Shown piece after piece: positions 8,228 to 16,620 of a DNA stretch of 64,000 bases. The DNA is taken from assembly GCF_013177735.1 (NCBI RefSeq), contig NZ_WOEZ01000185.1:62001-126000 (forward strand), given 5' to 3'. The position numbers and the translations under genes were made by a program. The stretch comes from Paraburkholderia elongata (GTDB taxonomy: Bacteria > Pseudomonadota > Gammaproteobacteria > Burkholderiales > Burkholderiaceae). The notes under the pieces are model-generated. The model saw only the letters and a list, made by a program, of their open reading frames with translations. It was not told the origin of the DNA and ran no database searches. Each line of letters begins with the position of its first letter. Position 1 is the stretch's first letter.

Positions 8228-9813
8228 GACTTCCGCTCCGTGCCGCTAGCCGCCGCGTCGGCATCTGCCAGAGGTGCACGCTTGTGCGCACTAAAGTCCG
8301 CCGGCGCCAACTCCGGTCCCGGCCCCTCGAACAAGGGTCGCAGCAATGCCTGCTTCGGCTGCAAGCGCTGCACCGACGTCTTGTAGAGCGGACGGCGCAC
8401 CTGTGCCGCGCTTGCCGTGTTCACCTGCCGCGTGGTCTGGTGAAACGACAGACAGCGCTCGTCCCAATTGAGTCCGCAATGCGCGAGCAAACGCCGGACA
8501 TTGCCTTCGATATCTTCGACCAGCTCTTCGTATTTGATTTCGATCATCGTGCCCTCGGGCAACACGCGTTGCCAATGTGCCATCAGGGCATCGTACCCGC
8601 GATAGTAGCGGCCCAGTTCACCGAGATCGTAGCTGAACGGCACATCGTGAAAAATTCGCGAAAAAATCGACAGGCAGCTTTGCAACGGCGAGCGGCGGCT
8701 ATGAATGAAGCGCGCATTCGGCAACGCCAGATGAATCAGCCCGACGTTGATGAAATTGAACGGATATTTGTCGGTGAAGCGCGTATAGCCCGGCGCTCCG
8801 GTTTGCATTTCCGGCAGCGACGTGTGCATGCGGCGCAAATAGTCGGCGCCGAGCGTGCGCAATTGCGCGGCACCGACGCCCTGCAATGCTTCGATATCGA
8901 TGCGCAACGGGTCGTCTAAATCGCGGCCGATGCAATTCACCAATGCCTCGCCGAACTCCGTGCGCTCACCCGTGCCGACAACTTGCGGATGACTCGCGAG
9001 GATCTGTTCGATCAGGGTCGAACCGGAGCGCGGCATGCCGACGATAAAGACCGGTGCAGCCGATGGGTCGCCCAGACCGCGTTTAGCGGCCAGCACCTCT
9101 GAAGTCAGAAGCTCGGGCAAATGTGCGAACAGGCCGAGCGACGCAGCTTCGTCATAACGCACACCGGCGCGGTGCAATGCGTTGCCCTTCAGGAAGTGAT
9201 CGAACGACGCATCGTTGCGTCCCACATCGGACAGCGCCTGAGCATACGCGAAGTGAATCTCCGCCTGATTGGCGGGCGTGAGCGAAGCGGCAACGCCGAC
9301 GAGTTGCTCGAGCGCGACGAACACCGGATCGTCGGCGGTAAGGCGCTTGGATTGCACGAAGTTGCGGTAATACAGCGGCACCTGCGGCGCGGCCTCGATC
9401 GCGCGGCGATAGGCTTCGTGCGACTCGTCGAAACGGCCGAGTGCCTGCAGGCAGTTGCCCATGTTGTTGTACGAGCCGTCGGATTTCGGATTCAACCGGA
9501 CTGCTTCGCGATAGGCGTCAATCGCCTGCTCGAGCCGATGCATCTGCTCGAGCGACCAGCCGAGGCCGTGATGCAAATCGGTGTTCCGCGGATCGAACGC
9601 GATTGCTTCGTGATAGCGGGCGACGGCTTCGGAAAAGCGGTTCAACGCAGCGAGCGTCGCGGCGAGGCGCTCACGGACAACGGCGTCGACGGGATCGAGC
9701 GCGCGCGCTGCTTCGAAACATTGGAGTGCGGCCTGGAGTTCGCCGCGAGCGGCACAGGCGTCGCCTTCGGCGCGCCATTCTGATGCGGTCGCAAGCTGTG
9801 GATCGTGCTTCAT
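8224..9813 (-). CDS. TPR-repeat sulfotransferase
   Basis: A 529-residue protein of two parts. Residues 10-240 are tetratricopeptide repeats (for example NTDLHHGLGWSLEQMHRLEQ and the following GSYNNMGNCLQALGRF). Residues 255-500 are a PAPS-dependent sulfotransferase domain: the 5'-phosphosulfate loop is FIVGMPRSGSTLIEQILASH and the 3'-phosphate-binding segment is RFIHSRRSPLQSCLSIF. This architecture is common in proteobacteria, where acceptors are mostly unknown but may be polysaccharides or proteins. No signal peptide, so cytoplasmic. First gene of a two-gene operon with cysC. Confidence 0.9.
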   Translation of the reverse strand: MKHDPQLATASEWRAEGDACAARGELQAALQCFEAARALDPVDAVVRERLAATLAALNRFSEAVARYHEAIAFDPRNTDLHHGLGWSLEQMHRLEQAIDAYREAVRLNPKSDGSYNNMGNCLQALGRFDESHEAYRRAIEAAPQVPLYYRNFVQSKRLTADDPVFVALEQLVGVAASLTPANQAEIHFAYAQALSDVGRNDASFDHFLKGNALHRAGVRYDEAASLGLFAHLPELLTSEVLAAKRGLGDPSAAPVFIVGMPRSGSTLIEQILASHPQVVGTGERTEFGEALVNCIGRDLDDPLRIDIEALQGVGAAQLRTLGADYLRRMHTSLPEMQTGAPGYTRFTDKYPFNFINVGLIHLALPNARFIHSRRSPLQSCLSIFSRIFHDVPFSYDLGELGRYYRGYDALMAHWQRVLPEGTMIEIKYEELVEDIEGNVRRLLAHCGLNWDERCLSFHQTTRQVNTASAAQVRRPLYKTSVQRLQPKQALLRPLFEGPGPELAPADFSAHKRAPLADADAAASGTERKS

Positions 9814-10172
9814 TGACGGCCAGGTTTTTGCAGGCTTTGCATCAGGCGGCCCGGCAAAGTGGGATGCGTTCTTCTTCGTCCAGTGTCAGCACACGCATGG
9901 GTCTGGATTCAAAGGGAAATTGTCTGACGGGAAAGTATCAGGCGCGCCCTACAGTTACGTTTCGAATATTTAACGAACTGTTACAGCGCGAACAGCGCGA
10001 TGAATCCGTCATGGTTTGGAAGACTGCCGCAATACTCGGCCGCTACGGCGTTGGATCGCCGCTCGGGCGTGGTGGAAGCGCGGTGGCGCATTCGAGCCGT
10101 AATTTGCGGACACAAATCCGGCTGAACTCCCCGGCACGCCGTTTTTCTCATTCTTATACGCGGGAGAAAATC
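9814..10172. other. Intergenic stretch between divergent genes
   Basis: No gene is supported in these 359 bases. They separate the sulfotransferase start (leftward) from a lipoprotein gene (rightward), so they should contain both promoters. A run of AT-richer DNA at about 9955-9985 (TTTCGAATATTTAACGAACT) is the most promoter-like part, but no clean -35/-10 pair stands out. Confidence 0.5.
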
Positions 10173-10532
10173 GTGAGCAGGCTCGTTGCATCAGTCGCGA
10201 TGTTGGCAGTGGCGGCAAGTCTCACCGGGTGCGTGGTCGCGCCGGGCTACGACTATGCCTACGCGCAACCCTATTACCCCGGCTACGGTTATGCCTACGG
10301 GCCGGCGTATGGACCGGCATACGGCGCGGTGGACATCTGGGGCGGTTGGGGTGGCCCGTGCTGTTACTACCATGGGCACGGCGAGCACGGGCATGGCGGC
10401 GAGTGGCATGGCGGAGGGTGGCACGGAGGCGGCGGACACGGCGGTGGCGAGCACGGCGGTGGTGGCGGCTCCCACGGCAACGGCGGTGAATCGTGGAGCA
10501 GCGGCGGCGGCCATGGGGGGCATGTGCATTGA
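10173..10532 (+). CDS. Gly/His/Tyr-rich putative lipoprotein
   Basis: A 119-residue exported protein. The start is GTG at 10173, preceded by GGGAGAAA; the open frame extends much further upstream but only from here is there a proper signal peptide (LVASVAMLAVAASLTGC) with lipobox LTGC at residues 17-20. The mature part begins with Tyr/Gly/Pro-rich PGYGYAYGPAYGP repeats and ends in a Gly-Gly-His-rich tail. Such low-complexity lipoproteins are common in Burkholderia; the His-rich tail could bind metal ions, but that is speculation. Confidence 0.75.
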   Translation: MSRLVASVAMLAVAASLTGCVVAPGYDYAYAQPYYPGYGYAYGPAYGPAYGAVDIWGGWGGPCCYYHGHGEHGHGGEWHGGGWHGGGGHGGGEHGGGGGSHGNGGESWSSGGGHGGHVH

Positions 10533-10642
10533 CGCGGCGGGCGGCTAATCTGCCCTTCGCCGCGGCCGGGTCTCCAGCCCGAACGAGCGGTTTTATGCCT
10601 TGCGGTAAAATCGGGTTTTGATTGATGCCGTATGGCCGCCCC

Positions 10643-11644
10643 ATGTCTTCAGCTCAAACTCCCAGTCCACGCCGCGTTTCCGTCGCGCCGATGATGGACT
10701 GGACCGATCGCCACTGCCGCTCCTTGCATCGCGTGATATCGCGCCATACGTGGCTTTACACCGAAATGGTCACCACCGGCGCGCTGCTGCACGGCGATGT
10801 GCCGCGCCATCTGGCGTTTACGCCCGAAGAAGCGCCGGTTGCCTTGCAGCTCGGCGGCAGTGAGCCTGACGACCTCGCGCGTTCGGCCAAGCTGGGTGAG
10901 CAATGGGGCTATGACGAGATCAATCTGAACTGCGGCTGCCCGTCCGAGCGCGTGCAGCGCGGTGCGTTCGGCGCTTGCCTGATGAACGAGCCGCAACTCG
11001 TCGCCGATTGCGTGAAGGCAATGCGCGATGCCGTGTCAGTACCGGTGACGGTCAAGCACCGGATCGGCGTCGATGCGGTCGAGGAATACGGCTTTGTGCG
11101 CGACTTCGTCGGCAGGATCGCGGACGCCGGTTGCAACGTGTTCGTCGTGCACGCGCGCAACGCGATTCTCAAGGGCTTGAGCCCGAAAGAGAACCGCGAG
11201 ATTCCGCCGCTCAAATACGACTACGCGTATCAGTTGAAGCGCGACTTCCCGCATCTGGAGATCATCATCAATGGCGGCATCAAGACGCTTGATGAGGTGG
11301 AGACGCATCTTCAGCATATCGATGGTGTGATGCTTGGGCGCGAGGCCTATCACAACCCTTATGTGCTTGCCGATGTCGATGCACGTTTCTATGGCTCGAC
11401 AGAGACGCCGCTCACGCGCGAGCAGGTCGAGGCGAAGCTGATCGAATATTGCGCGGCTGAAATGGCACGCGGCACGTACCTTGGTGCGATCACGCGTCAT
11501 GCGCTCGGCCTCTACCGCGGTGAGGCAGGTGCACGTGGATGGCGTCGCGTGTTGTCCGATAGCAAACGTCTGGCGGCGCGCGATCTGAGCATCTTCGACG
11601 AGGCAAGACAGCATCTGCGCCAGCCTGTCGAAATTTTTGAATAA
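10643..11644 (+). CDS. dusA: tRNA-dihydrouridine(20/20a) synthase DusA
   Basis: A 333-residue FMN enzyme that reduces uridine 20/20a in the tRNA D-loop. Visible family motifs are RRVSVAPMMDWTDRHCR (FMN phosphate region), INLNCGCPSERVQRGAFGAC with the catalytic Cys near residue 95, VTVKHRIGVD and INGGIKTLDEV, and VMLGREAYHNPY, which is DusA-specific. I prefer the ATG at 10643 because family alignment begins MSS...RRVSVAPMMDW; an ATG at 10625 is also possible. The tRNA-His gene follows about 100 bases on. Confidence 0.93.
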   Translation: MSSAQTPSPRRVSVAPMMDWTDRHCRSLHRVISRHTWLYTEMVTTGALLHGDVPRHLAFTPEEAPVALQLGGSEPDDLARSAKLGEQWGYDEINLNCGCPSERVQRGAFGACLMNEPQLVADCVKAMRDAVSVPVTVKHRIGVDAVEEYGFVRDFVGRIADAGCNVFVVHARNAILKGLSPKENREIPPLKYDYAYQLKRDFPHLEIIINGGIKTLDEVETHLQHIDGVMLGREAYHNPYVLADVDARFYGSTETPLTREQVEAKLIEYCAAEMARGTYLGAITRHALGLYRGEAGARGWRRVLSDSKRLAARDLSIFDEARQHLRQPVEIFE

Positions 11645-11747
11645 AGGGCTAGGCAAACGGAATTCTTGTTCGTATAATCTCGTTTCTTCATCGACGAGCC
11701 AAGTTTCTCAGCAATGAGTTGTTTAGCAAGTCAAGCAGATGTCAGTG

Positions 11748-11823
11748 GTGGCTGTAGCTCAGTTGGTAGAGTCCAGGATTGTGATTCCTGTTGTCGTGGG
11801 TTCGAGCCCCATCAGCCACCCCA
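11748..11823 (+). tRNA. tRNA-His (GUG)
   Basis: The acceptor stem GTGGCTG pairs with CAGCCAC; anticodon loop ATTGTGATT gives GTG. The T arm is GTGGGTTCGAGCCCCAT and CCA is encoded at 11821-11823. The base before (G at 11747) is opposite C73 at 11820, the extra G-1:C73 pair that identifies histidine tRNA. D arm AGCTCAGTTGGTAGAG is canonical. Confidence 0.97.
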
Positions 11824-11861
11824 AAGAATTCGAGCAGTAAAAGTTTTGCGAAAGTTTGAGC

Positions 11862-11900
11862 AAACGGCGTTGTGAGAAATCACAACGCCGTTTTTGTTTT
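11862..11900 (+). terminator. Rho-independent terminator after tRNA-His
   Basis: A perfect 14-bp stem (11862-11875 with 11880-11893), GAAA tetraloop, followed by TTTTTGTTTTTG. It lies 38 bases after the tRNA. Confidence 0.9.
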
Positions 11901-11954
11901 TGCATCGCGGTTTACTGTGCCGCGGAGTGCATGCTGTTGCGCCGACTTCCCAAG

Positions 11955-11980
11955 AAAAACCCCGCCGAAGCGAGGTTTTC
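11955..11980 (-). terminator. Terminator of hicAB
   Basis: On the minus strand AAAACCTCGC, loop TTCG, GCGGGGTTTTT. It lies 22 bases after the hicB stop and faces the same way. Confidence 0.8.
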
Positions 11981-12001
11981 AATTGGGAAAGCGCAAACGG
12001 A

Positions 12002-12421
12002 TCAAACCAGCCGCACTTCCAGACGCCTGCCGAGAACGGCAAACGCAGACTCGACCATCTCGATCTTTGATGAATGACGGAAATTTAAAAGACGATCGAC
12101 CTGCACCTGGTTGACCTTCAATCGACGCGCCAACTCTGCCTTACGCACGTTCTGCTGCAGCATCTCGTTTGCAAGCAAAACCTTCGAGGTTACGAGAGCA
12201 GGAAGCGTTACAACACGCTGGCCGCGCTTTGCCTTAGACGGCAAAGGGATGGACCGCTTATCCGAAAAGTAGATCTCAAGTGCGGCCTCCAGTGCGTCGA
12301 GAGCTTGCACAGCTGCATCATCTTCGTTCTCTCCAACGGTGATCGCTTCAGGCACGTCCGGAAACGTGACGAGGAGCGTGCCGTTAGAATCCGGCGTCAG
12401 CTCGATGGGATACGACAACAT
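12002..12421 (-). CDS. hicB: HicB-type antitoxin
   Basis: A 139-residue antitoxin. The N-terminal half (MLSYPIELTPDSNGTLLVTF, then FPDVPEAITVGENEDDA) is the degraded RNase-H-like HicB fold that neutralises the toxin. The C-terminal part (KAELARRLKVNQVQVDRLLN) is a helix-turn-helix DNA-binding domain for autoregulation. The long upstream in-frame extension overlaps hicA and is not used. hicA lies 79 bases upstream on the same strand. The two paired palindromes ahead of hicA are the likely HicB operators. Confidence 0.88.
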   Translation of the reverse strand: MLSYPIELTPDSNGTLLVTFPDVPEAITVGENEDDAAVQALDALEAALEIYFSDKRSIPLPSKAKRGQRVVTLPALVTSKVLLANEMLQQNVRKAELARRLKVNQVQVDRLLNFRHSSKIEMVESAFAVLGRRLEVRLV

Positions 12422-12500
12422 TACGGTTCTCCAGTGGGACTGCTTCAAGAAAAACACAAAGCCAGCGAATATTGGGAGAGGCTCGCCCGGCCTCTCCTGC

Positions 12501-12686
12501 TCATTTGATACCAAGCTGCCTCTTGATCGCCTCGACGAGATGGGTACCCATTTCCTTGGCGCCGTGATCCGGGAAGATAGTTGTCTTGCCGTTGAGCGTA
12601 ACCCGGTAGTGACTTGAACCGCTCCTGTGCCTTTCGAATGTCGCACCTTGTTTCTTCAGCCACTTCCTAAACTCGCTGTACTTCAT
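12501..12686 (-). CDS. hicA: HicA-type mRNA interferase toxin
   Basis: A 61-residue toxin with a double-stranded RNA-binding fold. The catalytic histidine lies in RSGSSHYRVTLNGK, and the end FPDHGAKEMGTHLVEAIKRQ is typical of HicA. Start at 12686 follows GAGGAGGAAC at ideal spacing; longer in-frame starts would place hydrophobic residues before the family's conserved MKYSEFRKWL. First gene of the hicAB operon. HicA proteins cleave mRNA when free of HicB. Confidence 0.9.
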   Translation of the reverse strand: MKYSEFRKWLKKQGATFERHRSGSSHYRVTLNGKTTIFPDHGAKEMGTHLVEAIKRQLGIK

Positions 12687-12719
12687 GTTCCTCCTCTTGT
12701 TGAGCAAGAGAAGGAAAGA

Positions 12720-12770
12720 TACAACACAAATGTTGTACCAAAAAAGCCAATGACACAACATTTAAGTTGT
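12720..12770. promoter_or_regulatory. Paired palindromes upstream of hicAB (candidate HicB operators)
   Basis: Two sites share ACAAC-N6-GTTGT: TACAAC/GTTGTA at 12720-12725 and 12732-12737, and ACAAC/GTTGT at 12755-12759 and 12766-12770. Their centres are 34 bp apart, about three helical turns, on one face of the DNA. Placement 35-85 bases before the hicA start fits autorepression. Confidence 0.6.
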
Positions 12771-13168
12771 TTTTTTCTGCGATGCAAACAGGGGGTAAGG
12801 AGCACCGGCGTGCGCTGCGGCCGTGAGGCGGCGGCGCAGTGCGAGTCAGCGCACTTACAGTGTGGATCGCCGACATTCGAAGCGTCGACGCCCTCCCTGC
12901 GCTTCAGCAAGAACCACCGATAACCCGCCCTGCCAACCGGGCTTTTGAGCGCCGAAAACGCTTGGCCGACGGGGTCAGACCGCCGCTCACGCCTGTCGCA
13001 TAACCCTCTGAGCGATTATTTCAATAGCGAGAATAGTAATTTCAGATTATCGGTACAAATTTTCAATAGTAGGGGTATACACTGCATTCCATCAACGTTG
13101 CAGATACAACCCATCGGCCCCTGCGACGCCTTCCTGAAATGAAGTCGAAACGTTATCGGAGTCACACC
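12771..13168. other. Intergenic stretch between hicAB and an exported-protein gene
   Basis: No gene is supported here. The left two thirds is GC-rich without structure that I can use; bases 13010-13075 are AT-rich (GAGCGATTATTTCAATAGCG and on) and probably hold the promoter of the following gene. Confidence 0.5.
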
Positions 13169-13438
13169 ATGAAGACCAAGCTTATCGCCGCCCTGCTGGT
13201 TGCTGTTTCTGCCTCGATCGCTGCTCCCGCATTCGCTAGCGGCTACGGCCCGGCACCGTTCTATCGTCCGTCGGTCGGCGCACCGGCTTCGCAACAAGGC
13301 CAGAGCGCGCAAACCGTCGCGGCTGAACGCGCTAACGCCGAATCGAACGCATACGGCGGCGTGAACAACGTGTCGTCGCAATCGGGTGCGCGTGCACCGG
13401 CTTCGTCGGGCCCGCAATCGGTTTTCTTCGGCCACTAA
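13169..13438 (+). CDS. Small secreted protein, unknown function
   Basis: An 89-residue protein with a clear Sec signal peptide (MKTKLIAALLVAVSASIAAP, cleavage after AFA near residue 24). The mature 65 residues are rich in Ala, Ser, Gly and Asn and contain no cysteine. ATG at 13169 follows CGGAGTC; an in-frame start 30 bases upstream would spoil the signal peptide. Probably periplasmic. I do not recognise the family. Confidence 0.75.
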   Translation: MKTKLIAALLVAVSASIAAPAFASGYGPAPFYRPSVGAPASQQGQSAQTVAAERANAESNAYGGVNNVSSQSGARAPASSGPQSVFFGH

Positions 13439-13478
13439 TCTGTCGCCGTTGAAGGTTGCCGTCCACAAGACGGCAGCC

Positions 13479-13523
13479 GAACTGGGCGCCGCGCATGCAG
13501 CGATGCATGCCGACGCCCAGTTC
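13479..13523. terminator. Long hairpin after the secreted-protein gene
   Basis: Arms GAACTGGGCG (13479-13488) and CGCCCAGTTC (13514-13523) enclose a second stem GCATGCA/TGCATGC. It lies 40 bases after the gene. There is no uridine run, so it may stabilise the 3' end rather than terminate alone. Confidence 0.5.
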
Positions 13524-13614
13524 CGTTTACCTAGCGGCCCGTAGCGGCCGCGCTCGCGGCTTCGAGCCCGGCGTCGCGTTAATTAAATGCGTTTGCCGAC
13601 TCACGTGATTGTGG

Positions 13615-13857
13615 CTAGGCGGCGAGGCCGGCATCGATCGTTTCGCGCGCCGCCCTGAAGCCTGCCTCGGCTGCGGCATGCTCGGTGGACCATAGGGTGT
13701 CGATGTGCACGAGCCGCCAGTCGACCACCACCGCGTCGTTGCGCAACACCCGAAAATGCGCTTTGACGCCGGTGAGCACCTGTTCGACCGCGACTTCGAT
13801 CTCGTAGTCCTGATAGCGCTCCTGGTAGTCGCCCATGTCGAGGCCCTTCGGCTCCAT
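13615..13857 (-). CDS. Small hypothetical protein
   Basis: An 80-residue soluble protein. It starts MEPKGLDMGDYQERYQDYEI and has alternating beta-type segments (VAVEQVLTGVKAHFRVLR) then an alanine-rich helix. Family not recognised. Minus strand, with another small gene about 110 bases upstream of its start; possibly one operon. Confidence 0.6.
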   Translation of the reverse strand: MEPKGLDMGDYQERYQDYEIEVAVEQVLTGVKAHFRVLRNDAVVVDWRLVHIDTLWSTEHAAAEAGFRAARETIDAGLAA

Positions 13858-13967
13858 GATCGCCTCCTTGAGGTCTTCCGTGTCGCTGGTGAAATTCCGC
13901 GGCGATACCTGTCCACCGGGCCGCCGTCGCGGCTCGGAGCATGCACCTGCCGGCCCTCATCTGACGA

Positions 13968-14165
13968 TCAGTCGCAATCGCCAGAAAGATACTGCCGGCC
14001 GCTACAGGTGATCTCGACTTCGCCGCCGCTCGCTTCGGCGGCAAGCCCGTTCGCCAGCAACTCCGCCGTGACGGATTGCGCAAACTTCAGCATGGGCTGT
14101 CCAACGCCGACATCGTTCAGGCGCCGCAATGCTTCAACCGCTTCCGGACTTAATGACTTCGACAT
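13968..14165 (-). CDS. Small hypothetical protein
   Basis: A 65-residue protein starting MSKSLSPEAVEALRRLNDVG. It has an N-terminal helix, an alanine/leucine-rich middle and a short acidic C-terminus with CSGRQYLSGDCD. The start at 14165 is preferred over a further upstream ATG because GAGACGG precedes it. Function unknown. Confidence 0.55.
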   Translation of the reverse strand: MSKSLSPEAVEALRRLNDVGVGQPMLKFAQSVTAELLANGLAAEASGGEVEITCSGRQYLSGDCD

Positions 14166-14388
14166 GGCCGTCTCCGTCGTGATGCTCAATTCATCGTAGC
14201 AAGTTTCGCGGCCGTACGCAGGGGCGTGTCGAAGCATGGGCGTTGCGTGCCCGGCGTTGCGCGCGTTAGACACGCCGATATCTAAACGCTGCGCAACAGA
14301 TGATGCACGAGCCGCCCGCCAGCGCCGCCAACGCGAAATAGCGTCGGCACACGTGACGGTGCGAACCGTGCGAACGGTGCAATCGGGC

Positions 14389-14604
14389 TTAAAGGCGCGC
14401 GATCGACACCTCCGTCGACTTCACCAGCGCGACCACCTCCGAGCCGACCTTCAAGTCGAGTTCGTCGACCGAGCGCGTGGTGATCACCGAGGTGACGATA
14501 CCGAACGGCGTGTCCACATCGACCTCGGACACCACCGGCCCGCGGATAATTTCCTTGACCTTGCCTTTGAACTGATTGCGTACGTTGATTGCGGAAATGC
14601 TCAT
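14389..14604 (-). CDS. ssuF: SsuF-like molybdopterin-binding (Mop/TOBE) protein
   Basis: A 71-residue single Mop/TOBE domain: MSISAINVRNQFKGKVKEII, then VSEVDVDTPFGIVTSVITT and the ending VVALVKSTEVSIARL. Such proteins bind molybdate or molybdopterin. A 71-residue protein of this kind, SsuF, is the last gene of the pseudomonad ssuEADCBF operon and is needed there for sulfonate use. The position here, directly after ssuD-ssuC-ssuB on the same strand, supports the same assignment. Confidence 0.8.
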   Translation of the reverse strand: MSISAINVRNQFKGKVKEIIRGPVVSEVDVDTPFGIVTSVITTRSVDELDLKVGSEVVALVKSTEVSIARL

Positions 14605-14651
14605 GTCGAGTGACTCCAGATAAGCGATTGAAAACAGTCAGTCAAGGGATG

Positions 14652-15671
14652 TCAGACGGCCCAGCGGACGTCTGTCGGCCGCGTGAGGCGGCCTTCGTTA
14701 CGTGCGTCGTAAGCGCGATGGGACTGCGCGTTGTCATTCGGCGCCGTCTTCAGTACGCGTTGCAACACATGTTCTTCCAGCGCGGCAAAACCGGCCGATG
14801 CACGCGCCCGCGGGCGCGCAAGTGGCACCGGCTGATCGAGCGCGATGCGCCCTTCTTCGATCAGCAAAATCCGGTCGCCTAGCGCGACGGCTTCATGCAC
14901 GTCGTGCGTCACCAGCAGCGCGGTAAATTGATGCTCGCGCCACAGGCGTTCGATCAGCGCGTGCATTTCGATGCGCGTCAACGCGTCGAGCGCGCCGAGC
15001 GGTTCGTCCAGCAGCAGCAATTGCGGCCGATGCACCAGTGCCCGAGCCAACGCCACGCGCTGACGCTGACCGCCGGAAAGCTGCGCGGGCCAATCGTTGG
15101 CACGCTCCAGCAAGCCGACTTCGGCGAGCACGGCGCGCGCATCTTCACGCGCACTGCGGCCGAGGCCGAGCATCACGTTTTGCAGCACGCTCTTCCAGGG
15201 CAAGAGCCGCGCGTCCTGAAACATGATGCGAGTGTCGAGCCGCCGGCCGTCTTCGGCGCGCTTTTCGAGCACGCCCGACGTGGTCTTTTCCAGACCCGCG
15301 ACCAAGCGCAGCAAGGTCGATTTCCCGCAGCCGCTGCGGCCGACGATTGCGACGAAACTGCCGCGCTCGATCGACAAATCAAAATCGGTCAACACCTTGC
15401 GCTCGCCGTACTGCTTGCCGACGTCGCGCAACTCGACCGCATAATCGGCGGACCGGCGTGCGTCGTTGCGCGCCGATGCACCCGTCGCCGAGGGCACAAC
15501 GCCCACGCCGCCCACACCGCCCACGCGATGGCGATCGTGCGCCGGATCTGCACGGTCGAAGCCGGCAGCCTCGTCTGCGTCGTGATCGACGGTACGCGGT
15601 TGCGCCAGTTCGGCTTCGAGATCGCTGCCCGCGATGCCGCCAAACGACGCTGACAATGTCGTTGCGCTCAT
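14652..15671 (-). CDS. ssuB: Aliphatic sulfonate ABC transporter ATPase SsuB
   Basis: A 339-residue ATPase. Residues 1-75 are a disordered extension not found in the roughly 250-residue E. coli SsuB. Then come Walker A GRSGCGKST, a Q-loop (MFQDARLLPWKSVLQNVMLG), signature LSGGQRQRVALARAL, Walker B LLLLDEPLGALD and switch VTHDVHEAVAL. It energises sulfonate import through SsuC. The start ATG overlaps the ssuC stop by 4 bases, so translation is coupled. Confidence 0.92.
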   Translation of the reverse strand: MSATTLSASFGGIAGSDLEAELAQPRTVDHDADEAAGFDRADPAHDRHRVGGVGGVGVVPSATGASARNDARRSADYAVELRDVGKQYGERKVLTDFDLSIERGSFVAIVGRSGCGKSTLLRLVAGLEKTTSGVLEKRAEDGRRLDTRIMFQDARLLPWKSVLQNVMLGLGRSAREDARAVLAEVGLLERANDWPAQLSGGQRQRVALARALVHRPQLLLLDEPLGALDALTRIEMHALIERLWREHQFTALLVTHDVHEAVALGDRILLIEEGRIALDQPVPLARPRARASAGFAALEEHVLQRVLKTAPNDNAQSHRAYDARNEGRLTRPTDVRWAV

Positions 15672-16564
15672 GCTTTCGCTCCTCGTTGATAGGCCGGATG
15701 CCAACGCAGCGACACGCGCTCGAGACTCTTGGCCAGCACGTCGGCGAGTTTGCCGAGCGCCGCGTACAGCAGGATGCCGACCACCACCACATCGGTTTGC
15801 AGGAATTCGCGTGCGTTCATCGTCATGTAGCCGATGCCGGACTGCGCGGAAATGGTTTCAGCGACGATCAGCGTGACCCACATCAGCCCGAACGCGAAAC
15901 GCACGCCGACCAGAATCGACGGCAACGCGCCCGGCAGAATCACGTGCCGGTAAAGTGCGAAACCCTTCACGCCGTAACTGCGCGCCATTTCGATCAGATT
16001 GGCGTCGACCGAGCGGATGCCGTGGAACGTGTTCACGTAGATCGGAAAAAACACGCCCAGCGCGACGAGAAACACCTTCGCTTCTTCCTCGATACCGAAC
16101 CACAGGATCACGAGCGGGATCATCGCCAGCGCGGGAATGTTGCGGACCATCTGCACGGTCGAATCGAGCGCGATTTCGGCGGGTTTGAAAAGCCCCGTCG
16201 CGAGGCCGAGCACGAGTCCGATACCGCCGCCGATCACAAAGCCGGACACCGCGCGCCACGTGCTGACCTTCACATCCGCCCACATTTCGCCGGACTGGAT
16301 CAGCGACCACGCGGCCTTCACGACCGCGAGAGGTTCGGGCAGCACGCGCGTCGAGAGAATGCCGCTTCGCGCCGCGAATTCCCACGCCAGCAGAATCGCC
16401 AGCGGCGCGAGCCAGGGGGCAAGATGCGCACCGATGCGGCGCAATACGGTGAGAGTCGTGCGTGAATGCGCACCTGTATTCACGTCCGCATTGACGTCTG
16501 CATTTACGTCCGCGCGCGCGCCTGCGCTTGTGCCTCGTCCCGCACTCACAGTGGATTGAGCCAT
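15668..16564 (-). CDS. ssuC: Aliphatic sulfonate ABC transporter permease SsuC
   Basis: A 298-residue inner-membrane protein of the BPD permease family with about six helices. The EAA loop is near residue 200 (RSYGVKGFALYRHVILPGAL). The N-terminus has a short tandem repeat, ADVNADVNADVN, encoded by near-identical DNA repeats at about 16480-16515; it precedes the membrane part and is probably unstructured. Start 16564 follows GAGGAAA. Longer in-frame starts run back into ssuD and are rejected. Confidence 0.92.
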   Translation of the reverse strand: MAQSTVSAGRGTSAGARADVNADVNADVNTGAHSRTTLTVLRRIGAHLAPWLAPLAILLAWEFAARSGILSTRVLPEPLAVVKAAWSLIQSGEMWADVKVSTWRAVSGFVIGGGIGLVLGLATGLFKPAEIALDSTVQMVRNIPALAMIPLVILWFGIEEEAKVFLVALGVFFPIYVNTFHGIRSVDANLIEMARSYGVKGFALYRHVILPGALPSILVGVRFAFGLMWVTLIVAETISAQSGIGYMTMNAREFLQTDVVVVGILLYAALGKLADVLAKSLERVSLRWHPAYQRGAKA

Positions 16565-16620
16565 GATGATTTCCTCATTGCTTAACCGATGGGCGTCGTT
16601 GCCGAACCGAGCGAAAGCGC

